Under the pieces are notes generated by a model that saw only the letters and a list, made by a program, of their open reading frames with translations, had not been told where the DNA came from and searched no databases. Both the position numbers and the translations under genes were made by a program. Below are positions 43,401 to 58,400 of a DNA stretch of 64,000 nucleotides, in pieces (the first letter of the stretch is position 1; each line of letters opens with the position of its first letter). Source of the DNA: Sipunculus nudus (taxonomy: Eukaryota; Annelida; Sipuncula; Golfingiida; Sipunculidae). The stretch covers positions 1,426,001 through 1,490,000 of the forward strand of contig CM049310.1 of assembly GCA_026874595.1 (NCBI GenBank). The letters are read 5' to 3'.

Positions 43401-46400
43401 ATTTATCTTATGATTTATTTGCCTGGTGACCTAAGATTGTGGGTGTTGGTTGCCGTGACATATTAGATCCTGGGCAGTGGTTGTCTAGTTACATTTGATC
43501 ATAGGCACTGACTGCCATGACATGTAAGATTCTGGGCATTGGTTTCCTGGTAACATATTATCATTGTTATTCACTGCCAAGAAATACTGGTAATAGATCA
43601 AGGAAATCAATTGGTTTCAAGGTAACATTCAATCATGGGCACTGGTTGCAAGGTAACATCTAGGTGATTATGAGTAATGGTTGCCATGAAATATTAAATT
43701 CTGAGAACAAAATTCCAGGAATTATTTAATGAGTGCATGGCACTAGTTGTCATCGAATAGTCAATTTGGGCACTGGTTGCCATGTAACATTTAACCTATT
43801 GACCTTGAGAAAGCTGATGAGCTTTGTGCTGACACTAATGCTGGTGGTCCGGATGCTGGTGGTCAGACTGTTGACAAGCTCCGACTCCAGGGCGTCACTG
43901 AGCTTGTGTGACCAGATGGACGTGTGTGTGATGAGGAGCTCCAGGGAGGAGACTAGCTGTATGCTGGTGATGTGGTGACCCTCCAGCTCAACAGAATCTG
44001 TCAAAAATACAAAATTAAGGACAGGTCCATGACCTGCAAGTGGCACTACCCGTCACTGAATGAGGAAGCAGAGAACTACACACATCATATGGATGATATG
44101 TAACTGATTTATTACTTGTACCTAAGTGTTTTAGAAGTCAAGTTTTATATACAGGGGCTAGTAATAACCCGGAAGTCATAACATGAACATGAGATATCAA
44201 ACCTCACAGACTCTATCAAGATTTCAAAATTTCATGTTGCCTTGGAGACTGGCGGGTCCCAAACACAGATCTATCAGTTCCAAGGTTCAAGGCCTTAACA
44301 TAATACTTTGCCATATCAGCTCGGCACTCAGTGTACTACTCAGTGATATTGACAGGCACAATTCATGTGACATCACCCCTTCCAAAAGGAAATTGACAAG
44401 AATCACAAGGCGTGTCGTTTCACTATGTTCTGTAATGAACTGCCTATTAAAAAACTGACAAGAAAGTTGTTTCTGAATGTGTGAAGGTGCCAGAGCATGT
44501 GCACTTTCAAGTCTATAACTTGAAGAGTTTGTGAAAACAGAGTGACTGTACACAATTTATTGTGTTGATTACACATGTAGCTATTTAATAAAAATATTAT
44601 GAACCAGATTGTTGGCTATTGCTTTCGTATTAGCTTTGGAGAGATGTATCATATCGTGTACCTGTGGACCTCAGGATATATAAAAACAAGCAGTTAATAA
44701 CATGCTCACCTTGTTTTTGAGATCCCTCCTGTGTCTGTAAAACCTTGTCCAAAACATTGACTACCGCAAGTTTTAGTGCTTCACAATCCCTCAGCACATT
44801 ATCAGCCAATCCATACTGACTTTGAGAATCTAAAAAGATGAAAAATACAGAGTTAATAGTGTTTCTGTTATATCTTCTCATGTCAACAAATGTTTTAATT
44901 TAATTATTTAGTAGTTAAAAATATAATTTTGACAGTAAGGACCAATAAGAGCAAAACCTGGAAATTACTGAGCAAAGTCAAACATAAAGAGCGTAAAAGA
45001 ATCAGGACAATGACAAAATAGTCAATATTTTGAGGTGGTCTCTTAACCAAAGTTTTACTGTACACTTTACCTTTCATCCTGCTGAGAGTGAGACTGACAG
45101 CCTTGTAAACTTTACCTTTCATCCTGCTGAGAGTGACCAACAGGCTAGTTCACTTTACCTTTCATACTGCTGAGAGTGAGACTGACAGCCTTGTTCACTT
45201 TACCTTTCATCCTGCTGAGAGTGAGACTGACAGCCTTGTTCACTTTACCTTTCATCCTGCTGAGAGTGAGACTGACAGCCTTGTTCACTTTACCTTTCAT
45301 CCTGCTGAGAGTGAGACTGACAGCCTTGTTCACTTTACCTTTCATCCTGCTGAGAGTGAGACTGACAGCCTTGTTCACTTTACCTTTCATCCTGCTGAGA
45401 ATGAGACTGACAGCCTTGTTCACTTTACCTTTCATACTGCTGAGAGTGAGACTGACAGCCTTGTTCACTTTACCTTTCATCCTGCTGAGAGTGTGACTGA
45501 CAGCCTTGTTCACTTTTCCTTTCATACTGCTGAGAATGAGACTGACAGCCTTGTTCACTTTACCTTTCATACTGCTGAGAATGAGACTGACAGCCTTGTT
45601 CACTTTACCTTTCATCCTGCTGAGAGTGAGACCGACAGCCTTGTTCACTTTACCTTTCATACTGCTGAGAATGAGACCGACAGCCTTGTTCACTTTACCT
45701 TTCATACTGCTGAGAGTGAGACTGACAGCCTTGTTCACTTTACCTTTCATACTGCTGAGAGTGAGACTGACAGCCTTGTTCACTTTACCTTTCATACTGC
45801 TGAGAGTGAGACTGACAGCCTTGTTCACTTTACCTTTCATACTGCTGAGAGTGAGACTGACAGCCTTGTTCACTTTACCTTTCATACTGCTGAGAATGAG
45901 ACTGACAGCCTTGTTCACTTTACCTTTCATCCTGTTGAGAGTGTGATTGACAGCCTTGTTCACTTTACCTTTCATCCTGCTGAGAGTGTGACTGACAGCC
46001 TTGTTCACTTTACCTTTCATCCTGCTGAGACTGACAGCCTTGTTCACTTTACCTTTCATCCTGCTGAGAGTGAGACTGACAGCCTTGTTCACTTTACCTT
46101 TCATACTGCTGAGAGTGAGACTGACAGCCTTGTTCACTTTACCTTTCATACTGCTGAGAGTGAGACTGACAGCCTTGTTCACTTTACCTTTCATCCTGCT
46201 GAGAGTGAGACTGACAGCCTTGTTCACTTTACCTTTCATCCTGCTGAGAGTGACACACAGCCTTGTTCACTTTACCTTTCATCCTGCTGAGAGTGAGACT
46301 GACAGCCTTGTTCACTTTACCTTTCATCCTGCTGAGAGTGAGACTGACAGCCTTGTTCACTTTACCTTTCATACTGCTGAGAGTGAGACTGACAGCCTTG

Positions 46401-49400
46401 TTCACTTTACCTTTCATACTGCTGAGAGTGAGACTGACAGCCTTGGTCACTTTACCTTTCATACTGCTGAGAGTGAGACTGACAGCCTTGTTCACTTTAC
46501 CTTTCATCCTGCTGAGAGTGTGACTGACAGCCTTGTTCACTTTTCCTTTCATACTGCTGAGAATGAGACTGACAGCCTTGTTCACTTTACCTTTCATACT
46601 GCTGAGAATGAGACTGACAGCCTTGTTCACTTTACCTTTCATCCTGCTGAGAGTGAGACCGACAGCCTTGTTCACTTTACCTTTCATACTGCTGAGAATG
46701 AGACCGACAGCCTTGTTCACTTTACCTTTCATACTGCTGAGAGTGAGACTGACAGCCTTGTTCACTTTACCTTTCATACTGCTGAGAGTGAGACTGACAG
46801 CCTTGTTCACTTTACCTTTCATACTGCTGAGAGTGAGACTGACAGCCTTGTTCACTTTACCTTTCATACTGCTGAGAGTGAGACTGACAGCCTTGTTCAC
46901 TTTACCTTTCATACTGCTGAGAATGAGACTGACAGCCTTGTTCACTTTACCTTTCATCCTGTCGAGAGTGTGATTGACAGCCTTGTTCACTTTACCTTTC
47001 ATCCTGCTGAGAGTGTGACTGACAGCCTTGTTCACTTTACCTTTCATCCTGCTGAGACTGACAGCCTTGTTCACTTTACCTTTCATCCTGCTGAGAGTGA
47101 GACTGACAGCCTTGTTCACTTTACCTTTCATACTGCTGAGAGTGAGACTGACAGCCTTGTTCACTTTACCTTTCATACTGCTGAGAGTGAGACTGACAGC
47201 CTTGTTCACTTTACCTTTCATCCTGCTGAGAGTGAGACTGACAGCCTTGTTCACTTTACCTTTCATCCTGCTGAGAGTGACACACAGCCTTGTTCACTTT
47301 ACCTTTCATCCTGCTGAGAGTGAGACTGACAGCCTTGTTCACTTTAACTTTCATCCTGCTGAGAGTGAGACTGACAGCCTTGTTCACTTTACCTTTCATA
47401 CTGCTGAGAATGAGACTGACAGCCTTGTTCACTTTACCTTTCATACTGCTGAGAGTGAGACTGACAGCCTTGGTCACTTTACCTTTCATACTGCTGAGAG
47501 TGAGACTGACAGCCTTGGTCACTTTACCTTTCATACTGCTGAGAGTGAGACTGACAGCCTTGTTCACTTTACCTTTCATACTGCTGAGAGTGAGACTGAC
47601 AGCCTTGTTCACTTTACCTTTCATACTGCTGAGAGTGAGACTGACAGCCTTGTTCACTTTACCTTTCATACTGCTGAGAGTGAGACTGACAGCCTTGTTC
47701 ACTTTACCTTTCATACTGCTGAGAGTGAGACTGACAGCCTTGTTCACTTTACCTTTCATACTGCTGAGAATGAGACTGACAGCCTTGTTCACTTTACCTT
47801 TCATACTGCTGAGAGTGAGACTGACAGCCTTGTACATTTTACCTTTCATCCTGCTGAGAGTGAGACTGACAGCCTTGTTCACTTTACCTTTCATCCTGCT
47901 GAGAATGAGACTGACAGCCTTGTTCACTTTACCTTTCATCCTGCTGAGAGTGAGACTGACAGCCTTGTTCACTTTACCTTTCATACTGCTGAGAGTGAGA
48001 CTGACAGCCTTGTTCACTTTACCTTTCATACTGCTGAGAGTGAGACTGACAGCCTTGTTCACTTTACCTTTCATCCTGCTGAGAGTGAGACTGACAGCCT
48101 TGTTCACTTTACCTTTCATCCTGCTGAGAGTGACACACAGCCTTGTTCACTTTACCTTTCATCCTGCTGAGAGTGAGACTGACAGCCTTGTTCACTTTAC
48201 CTTTCATCCTGCTGAGAGTGAGACTGACAGCCTTGTTCACTTTACCTTTCATACTGCTGAGAGTGAGACTGACAGCCTTGTTCACTTTACCTTTCATACT
48301 GCTGAGAGTGAGACTGACAGCCTTGGTCACTTTACCTTTCATACTGCTGAGAGTGAGTCTGACAGCCTTGGTCACTTTACCTTTCATACTGCTGAGAGTG
48401 AGACTGACAGCCTTGTTCACTTTACCTTTCATACTGCTGAGAGTGAGACTGACAGCCTTGTTCACTTTACCTTTCATACTGCTGAGAGTGAGACTGACAG
48501 CCTTGTTCACTTTACCTTTCATACTGCTGAGAGTGAGACTGACAGCCTTGTTCACTTTACCTTTCATACTGCTGAGAGTGAGACTGACAGCCTTGTTCAC
48601 TTTACCTTTCATACTGCTGAGAATGAGACTGACAGCCTTGTTCACTTTACCTTTCATACTGCTGAGAGTGAGACTGACAGCCTTGTACATTTTACCTTTC
48701 ATCCTGCTGAGAGTGAGACTGACAGCCTTGTTCACTTTACCTTTCATCCTGCTGAGAATGAGACTGACAGCCTTGTTCACTTTACCTTTCATCCTGCTGA
48801 GAGTGAGACTCACAGCCTTGTTCACTTTACCTTTCATCCTGCTGAGAGTGAGACTGACAGCCTTGTTCACTTTACCTTTCATATTGCTGAGAGTGAGACT
48901 GACAGCCTTGTTCACTTTACCTTTCATACTGCTGAGAGTGAGACTGACAGCCTTGTTCACTTTACCTTTCATACTGCTGAGAGTGAGACTGACAGCCTTG
49001 TTCACTTTACCTTTCATCCTGTTGAGAGTGTGACTGACAGCCTTGTTCACTTTACCTTTCATCCTGCTGAGAGTGAGACTGACAGCCTTGTTCACATTAC
49101 CTTTCATACTGTTGAGAGTGAGACTGACAGCCTTGTTCACTTTACCTTTCATCCTGCTGAGAGTGAGACTGACAGCCTTGTTCACTTTACCTTTCATCCT
49201 GCTGAGAGTGAGACTGACAGCCTTGTTCACTTTACCTTTCATACTGCTGAGAGTGAGACTGACAGCCTTGTTCACTTTACCTTTCATACTGCTGAGAATG
49301 AGACTGACAGCCTTGTTCACTTTACCTTTCATCCTGCTGAGAGTGTGGCTGACAGCCTTGTTCACTTTACCTTTCATACTGCTGAGAGTGAGACTGACAG

Positions 49401-52400
49401 CCTTGTTCACTTTACCTTTCATACTGCTGAGAGGGAGACTGACAGCCTTGTTCACTTTACCTTTCATCCTGCTGAGAGGGAGACTGACAGCCTTGTTCAC
49501 TTTACCTTTCATCCTGCTGAGAATGAGACTGACAGAGTTGTTCACTTTACCTTTCATCCTGCTGAGAGTGAGACTGACAGCCTTATTCACTTTACCTTTC
49601 ATCCTGCTGAGAGTGAGACTGACAGCCTTGTTCACTTTTCCTTTCATCACGCTGAGAGTGAGACTGACAGCCTTGTTCACTTTACCTTTCATCCTGCTGA
49701 GAGTGAGACTGACAGCCTTGTTCACTTTACCTTTCATCCTGCTGAGAGTGAGACTGACAGCCTTGTTCACTTTACCTTTCATACTGCTGAGTGAGACTGG
49801 CAGCCTTGCTCACTTTACCTTTCATACTGCTGAGAGTGAGACTGGCAGCTTGTTCACTTTACCTTTCATACTGCTGAGAGTGAGACTGACAGCCTTGTTC
49901 ACTTTACCTTTCATCCTGTTGAGAGTGTGACTGACAGCCTTGTTCACTTTACCTTTCATCCTGCTGAGAGTGAGACTGACAGCCTTGTTCACTTTACCTT
50001 TCATACTGTTGAGAGTGAGACTGACATCCTTGTTCACTTTACCTTTCATCCTGCTGAGAGTGAGACTGACAGCCTTGTTCACTTTACCTTTCATCCTGCT
50101 GAGAGTGAGACTGACAGCCTTGTTCACTTTAACTTTAATCCTGCTGAGAGTGAGACTGACAGCCTTGTTCACTTTACCTTTCATACTGCTGAGAGTGAGA
50201 CTGACAGCCTTGTTCACTTTACCTTTCATACTGCTGAGAGTGAGACTGACAGCCTTGTTCACTTTACCTTTCATACTGCTGAGAGTGAGACTGACAGCCT
50301 TGTTCACTTTACCTTTCATACTGCTGAGAGTGAGACTGACAGCCTTGTTCACTTTACCTTTCATCCTGCTGAGAGTGAGACTGACAGCCTTGTTCACTTT
50401 ACCTTTCATCCTGCTGAGAGGGAGACTGACAGCCTAGTTCACTTTACCTTTCATCCTGCTGAGAGGGAGACTGACAGCCTTGTTCACTTTACCTTTCATC
50501 CTGCTGAGAGGGAGACTGACAGCCTTGTTCACTTTACCTTTCATCCTGCTGAGAATGAGACTGACAGCCTTGTTCACTTTACCTTTCATCCTGCTGAGAG
50601 TGAGACTGACAGCCTTGTTCACTTTACCTTTCATCCTGCTGAGAGTGAGACTGGCAGCCTTGTTCACTTTACCTTTCATCCCGCTGAGAGTGAGACTGGC
50701 AGCCTTGTTCACTTTACCTTTCATCCTGCTGGATGTGAGACTGACAGCCTTGTTCACTTTACCTTTCATCCTGCTGAGAGTGAGACTGACAGCCTTGTTC
50801 ACTTTACCTTTCATCCTGCTGAGAGTGAGACTGACAGCCTTGTTCACTTTACCTTTCATACTGCTGAGAGTGAGACTGACAGCCTTGTTCACTTTACCTT
50901 TCATACTGCTGAGAGTGAGACTGACAGCCTTGTTCACTTTACCTTTCATCCTGCTGAGAGTGAGACTGACAGCCTTGTTCACTTTACCTTTCATCCTGCT
51001 GAGAGTGAGACTGACAGCCTTGTTCACTTTACCTTTCATCCTGCTGAGAGTGAGACTGACAGCCTTGTTCACTTTACCTTTCATCCTGCTGAGAGTGAGA
51101 CTGACAGCCTTGTTCACTTTACCTTTCATCCTGCTGAGAGTGAGACTGACAGCCTTGTTCACTTTACCTTTCATCCTGCTGAGAGTGAGACTGACAGCCT
51201 TGTTCACTTTACCTTTCATCCTGCTGAGAGTGAGACTGACAGCCTTGTTCACTTTACCTTTCATCCTGCTGAGAGTGAGACTGACAGCCTTGTTCACTTT
51301 ACCTTTCATACTGCTGAGAGTGAGACTGACAGCCTTTTACAGTTTACCTTTCATCCTGCTGAGAGTGAGACTGACAGCCTTGTTCACTTTACCTTAAATC
51401 CTGCTGAGAGTGAGACTGACAGCCTTGTACTCTTTACCTTTCATCCTGCTGAGAGTGAGACTGACAGCCTTGTACACTTTACCTTTCATCCTGCTGAGAG
51501 TGAGACTGACAGCCTTGTTCACTTTACCTTTCATCCTGCTGAGAGTGAGACTGACAGCCTTGTACACTTTACCTTTCATCCTGCTGAGAGTGAGACTGAC
51601 AGCCTTGTTCACTTTACCTTTTATCCTGCTGAGAGTGAGACTGACAGCCTTTTACAGTTTACCTTTCAACCTGCTGAGAGTGAGACTGACAGCCTTGTTC
51701 ACTTTACCTTTCATACTGCTGAGAGTGAGACTGACAGCCTTGTACACTTTACCTTTCATCCTACTGAGAGTGAGACTGACAGCCTTGCTGCAGAATGCCC
51801 AGGGTTGCATGATCTTTGGTTTTAGTGGTGCTGCAGGCTTCAGTGACAGCTTCAGGGGGCTGGGCTGTAAATGAGGGGTATGTGTCGAGGTTACTTGTGA
51901 GAAGACTTTTGTGTTTCTGGGTGGGGGAGACTGGCCGATCTGCTTGGAGTGTGTGGTTGATGTGTCCCGTTCTGGGGGAGAATGATGACCTGACGGATAG
52001 AGAGAAAAGAACATAAAATACTCAAACAAAATTATATGATTTATTATATATATCACTGTTCAGATAAACTAGAATTGATTTGAACTCATTCATAGTTTAC
52101 ACATGCACATTTTATAGTGTTCTCATCATATTATATAACCTTGTTGTCTAAATAAATTTGAGTGAAAATACAAGCAAAATCATACCTAGTCCAAAGCTCA
52201 ATTGATTCATTATTACATAAAACACCAGATATTTTTTAAATGAGTTTTCCATTATATGAAATTTAACCCCTTCAATTTTGACAAATTTAGATTTTACCGT
52301 ATACACATAATGACATTATACAAGGCAGTTTTCATGCTTAAGATAGTTTTCATGACATACAAAAATTTACACATACCTGTCCTATATATTATTCACTCTT

Positions 52401-55400
52401 ATCTATCATATACTCTTATATACATTTATGTTAAACATGGTTTAATTATGCACTAATTAATTATCTTTAATACAAATTAACACTATACATACCTGACAAG
52501 GAATTTATTACAACTGAGCAAACCAATCATTATCTATTAAATCTAATAAATATACCAAGAATGAATTATTTGAAAGGGTTACTGCATCATAACACATAAA
52601 AATACCATCAAACTGCAGTATTATATATTTGATCCACAAAGATATTTTTTTTGGTCAGTACCATTTACAATACCTCTCAGGTATTTTTCTGGCAAAAATG
52701 GTTCCTTCCCATTTGCAGGGGTGGAAGCCAGGAAGGATCCACTTTCTTTGGCAGGGGTGGTTGGTGTTGAAAGACCTGACATAATAAACTGGCTTTCTGC
52801 TGGAAGCTCTATACTTCCTGAGCCATGAAATGATCTGGATCTGAAAATACAAACAAAGAGGGAAAGTATAACTGCCAGGGTGTGGATCCTAAGGGTAACA
52901 GTCAGGGTATGTTGTTTTACAATGACTAAGCATACACGGGGTGATTTGGTCATTCTTTCAATTCTGGCTCTTTAATCAACAATTTGATACCAATAAAGTA
53001 GTCATTTACCAGTCAAGTGGTGACACCTTAATCAACATTTGCTTTCCTTTTCTTTTAGTTTAGCTAAAGATATTTGCTCTCTAGCAAGTCCCCTAAAAGA
53101 TCTAAATATATTTACTCAAAATGATCAAATATTAGTTATGCAAACATGCTAAGTATTTTTTTAAAACATTTTGTGGAGGAACTGAGGGTAGTAGGACAGA
53201 AAATAATTTAAATAATAAAAGTTTGAACTGCAAAACAATTCTGTTTAATGTTTAACTGCCATGCAATGCAGTCAACACAACACATACAAACACACATCAA
53301 CAGCAACTATGAAACAAGAGATTAGCAACTCTTAAGAGTCCAGCTGAAACCTCCAGCCTGCAAAAGTAAAAACAGTCGGAAATAGATATATATTGCTTCA
53401 GACCTGTAGACTTGTACCCAGCTTAAATTTATTTCCTGATGGAATAGAGCAGAAACCAGTTTGAATTTAAACTGCTTTACTGATGGCTGCTAAATTGCCC
53501 TTCTTCAAATTAGATTTTTTTCAGTTTAAGGAAATCTTAGAGAGGAATTTTCATAAACAAGCAATAAAAAATCTCATAATATACACTGAATGTTTAAGGT
53601 ACTCTATATTTACTCACCTGTGTTTCTGTAGTCCTGTGTCTTTCACTGGGTACTCCTCCTCCAAGTTGTTTGAATGGTTAACCTCTGAACTTTTGACCTT
53701 GGGTTTATCTGACCCTAGCAGTTTGTCCTTGAGACTCGAAACTAACTCGCCATTGGTCAGAATGTTATTGCTCCCTTCCTTTGTCCAGGTATCAGAGGGG
53801 TCGTAATAAACTTCATCACTTATAATACTGGTCTCAGACTGTAATATACAACAGGTTTACATGTAATAATTACTAGTCAGTATATATATACATGCAAACA
53901 TGCTGGGGTGAAAATGTGTACCACAGACATGCTCAATTTAAAGTTAAGGTTTACACATTCACAAATTAGTTTATGGATGATATTTCTGGTTTGGATAGTC
54001 AGATTGGCTTCCAGCTTGATTTATTTATGACCCATCACTTAAGTAAGAAACAGTTTGACTTTCAGGGTCCAGAGGTAAATGGTAAAGGTCAGAGGAGCCA
54101 CAAGTTTAAAAGGTTGTGGATGCAGTCTGTAAATCAATCTTTTTGTCCCAAACTTTCCATCTTTCATACATGGTATACTTGCCCAAAGTGGAAGAAATCT
54201 GTAGATTTTGAAGTAACCTGGTCAGAGGTCTAGGTCACTGGACCCACCATTTTTTTAAAAGACTGTTACAATAATCTTAATGCTGCAAGTTCAGGGATAA
54301 TAAGTTCCCAGATTTTTTAATCACAAGGTCACTGGTTAAGGCTACAGGACATCATTCTGAAGAATTTCTTGAAAAATATCCTTAAAGACAAATTCAGCTG
54401 AGCGTTGAGACCAATTGTTCCCTAATTGAAGGATTCTTCCTGTCCATATTTCATCCCTTTTTATCCACAGGAGATCCCATTCCCCATATAAATCTAAAGA
54501 ACAGTGAGTGGCCCTTTGTTTCAAAGGCCTAATGTCCTACTATGAGTGGTTGTAAAGGGGCATAATCAGCTATAAAGTATGTTGAATTAACAGGAATAAT
54601 AGCTTTTTCTCTTTGAAATAAATTTGTACCTGCCAAAATATTGCCCTGAAACCATTTGCTTACTCCTGTAAATGAGTGTTAAAAACAGTGAACCAGGCCC
54701 AATCAAATGGGTCAACATAAACACAGCGTGTGCATCACCAGGCCACAACATGTGTGAATCAGGAGATGCCCTAACTGACTTAGCCCAAAAAATGTAATAC
54801 ATGTTCCGGCTGTGTGAAACACCGCCTGTTGAGGTTCACAATCGGTCCTCTGGTGACGCGGCCTTGTTATGGTAAACAGACACACATGGACTGTGTTTAC
54901 CAACCATAAAATAAACAGCTGTATACAAGGTAATGAGACTGTGTGTTGGGATGGTTTTGCAGGGAGCAATCTGAACTGAAAGTGTGAAAGAATAGGCATT
55001 ATTTATCTAATGATTATGTCACTTTAATTATTATAAAAAATATCTAAACAAAATACTAGTAAAATATAAACCCAACTTGGAGCGGATTTTACATGAAAAT
55101 AATTATGTAGGAAAAAATTAAGGAACTCAATCACATTATACATGTACATCTGGTACTGATTAAAAGATAAAAAGATAACCCTGAAGGCATCTCAATATAT
55201 TTTACATCTCCCTGGGTTCATTCAAACATCAAAAAGTACTCTCTGTACAAGGTATATTTAGGACCTGCCAATATTAATCAGTGCACAAAAAAATCAATGT
55301 GTGTTATACTGATATCCCCTATGATATTGTGTGCATTTTAAATACTTTGATTGGCTTACTCAAGAATATTCATAAACATACAAGCCCAAAGGACTGAAGA

Positions 55401-58400
55401 AAATAAACACATTTCCCTTGTGGTATCTGCTAGATCCACACGCTTGTTTAATGCATTAATTCACCAGCTGTCGACCCATAATAACTTTCATTCAGAGATG
55501 TAATGTAGCCATTATATTTAAATTCTATAAATCTGATACAATAATTACCATAGTCATGCATCTTTAAACACTATAGATGACTGATAGATCAAATCTGTTA
55601 GAAAGATTTACCATAATATCAGTAAAAAATTCTCATAATACATGGAGATATACATTCTACAGCCAGTTTTAATATAAGAATACAATCTGTACCAGAATCA
55701 TGACAAGGTTTATTATGATCAGCCACTCCTTACCTTTCTTGAGTCCATATTATCATGATTAGATAAATTTCTACTTTTCCTAAATTTACAAATAAACTGA
55801 AGAACTGTAACTTTGTATTCTCCACTCACACTCTCCACTCACATAATGTTCTCATAATAGCCATGTATAAGTGAAGCTGAAATATCAGTGTATTTAATAA
55901 CAGTTGAGTGTAGCAGTGATGAAAACAGCCAACACAAAGCCTTACAAATGATATTGACAAAGGAAACCACAAACCTGCTGGACTATTTGACCTTTCTGTC
56001 CTTGCACAATAACTCTTTCTTCCTCTCAAATCACTCCTCTAGGCCTACGGCACCATGATTAATGCATGATTAATACATGTGATCGAGAATGGGCCTGGAT
56101 TGACCAGAATGGCTAATGATATACGCTGCACAGAGCAACTGACCAGACACATTCACAAATGAACAATGTCCCAGCCTTCCACTGTGGAGTGGTGCTGTAA
56201 ACCTCCAAAATCAGGCACACCGTGAACCATCGTTGGTACACGCCGGGAAACACAGTCTTGATGAGAATATGGAATGCCCTGTCACATCACATGGATAAAC
56301 ACTGCCTGTGATATTTATAAGCGAGCGATATAACTGGAGAGCATCAGAACCAAAATGAGCACAGACCGGTCCCTCAGAGAACTGTGTATACAGTGACCAT
56401 ACTTCCAGTGTGACTGCCAACCCATGTTGGTATCCTATAGTTAAGGGCCCCAGGAGAAATAATTAATAGAGGGAATGTATTGACTTTCTATCTGGTAGGG
56501 TCGACTGAGCATCACTATCCACAGCCATCCATGATATCACCAAATCATGGGTGCACAGATGTCTGTGGCCATTGTGAGAAGTTTTACAGGACCATCCGTA
56601 TTGGCTTTCTATTATGCTTGTTATCTCGGCATTCTCCTTACAGCGCAATGATTCATCATCCAATAGATTCCATCAATTATTAGTTCATTATGCTCCGAGG
56701 CTGAGCCAGAAGCGGCTGCAAAAACCAGAGCTCTCACAAAGAACATCAACAGCCTCTTAACAGAATAATCAGCTGACCAGATATTGAATTTCAACTTTGT
56801 ACTGAATGTTTCATTTATGTGATGCCTTTAATTAAGTGTAACATCACCACAGTAAAAGCTCTCAGTAGACCACCCAACAGACAACACCACTGTAATCTCT
56901 AAGACAAAACATGGACCTAGCACAAGCAAAGAAAAAAGATCCTTAGTACAATACAAATATAAAACATATATCAAATAACTGCTCTGTCATAATATTTCAT
57001 ATTTAAGGAACAAGTCTTCCAGAGCAGATAAGAGAAATATGTTGAACTCCACCTGAACATTTCATTTAATGCCTGTCATTCACCTGCCGTTTCTGCATGA
57101 TTGATGTGATTTCTGGCTAACTCTGACGGTGTGTGCACACGTTAATGAACTGTAGTTTATTCTTGGCAGGAAATGTTTTTAAAACACCTCTGTAATGGAT
57201 GTCTGAGCTTGTTTAACTACAACCTATTATTTAACATGGTACATGCTGACACATGTTAGTTAACATGGTACATGCTGACACCTGTTAGTAAACATGGTAC
57301 ATGCTGACACCTGTTAGTTAACATGGTACATGCTGACACCTGTTAGTTAACATGGTACATGCTGACACCTGTTAGTTAACATGGTATGCTGACACCTGTT
57401 AGTTAACATGGTACATGCTGACACCTGTTAATTAACATGGTACATGCTGACACCTGTTAGTAAACATGTTACATGCTGACACCTGTTAGTTAACATGGTA
57501 CATGCTGACACCTGTTAGTTAACATGGTACATGCTGACACCTGTTAGTAAACATGTTACATGCTGACACCTGTTAGTTAACATGGTACATGCTGACACCT
57601 GTTAGTTAACATGGTACATGCTGACACCTGTTAGTTAACATGGTACATGCTGACACCTGTTAGTTAACATGGTACATGCTGACACCTGTTAGTAAACATG
57701 TTACATGCTGACACCTGTTAGTTAACATGGTACATGCTGACACCTGTTAGTTAACATGGTACATGCTGACACCTGTTAGTTAACATGGTACATGCTGACA
57801 CCTGTTAGTAAACATGTTACATGCTGACACCTGTTAGTTAACATGGTACATGCTGACACCTGTTAGTTAACATGGTACATGCTGACACCTGTTAGTAAAC
57901 ATGTTACATGCTGACACCTGTTAGTTAACATGGTACATGCTGACACCTGTTAGTTAACATAGTACATGAGCCTATGCTGACAAATGGGAAAAACATATAA
58001 CCTACATTGGTTGCATTTGTGCAGAAGTTGAAAGTTACCTTGTTGCAAAAAGCCAATTGCAAAACTGATTCATCTGACTAACAACTACATTGTATATGTC
58101 CTGTTTAATGTGTTTGGATTACTTTGTGACCCCTAGCCAACCACCACATGATAATTAAACAAGTGGATATAAACAAATCACACATGGTGGGATTAGCTCC
58201 TATTTTTATAAAAGGTTCAAGGGATTATCCTAAGTTTAAAGGCACCATATATCAGAATAGGCCCCTTTAAGGACAACTTGTGTAAAGTATACAGGATTAC
58301 TTCATGATATGTAATGTAGACAGGCTTACATCATGATATGTAATGTAGACAGGCTTACATCATGATATGTAATGTAGACAGGCTTACATCATGATATGTA

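Noticed and set aside
47290-49794. 834-codon plus-strand open frame in the 45-bp array
   Set aside because: It is an artefact of a stop-free period of 45 bases; it lies antisense in an intron of a well-supported gene and changes frame wherever a unit has lost 2 bases.
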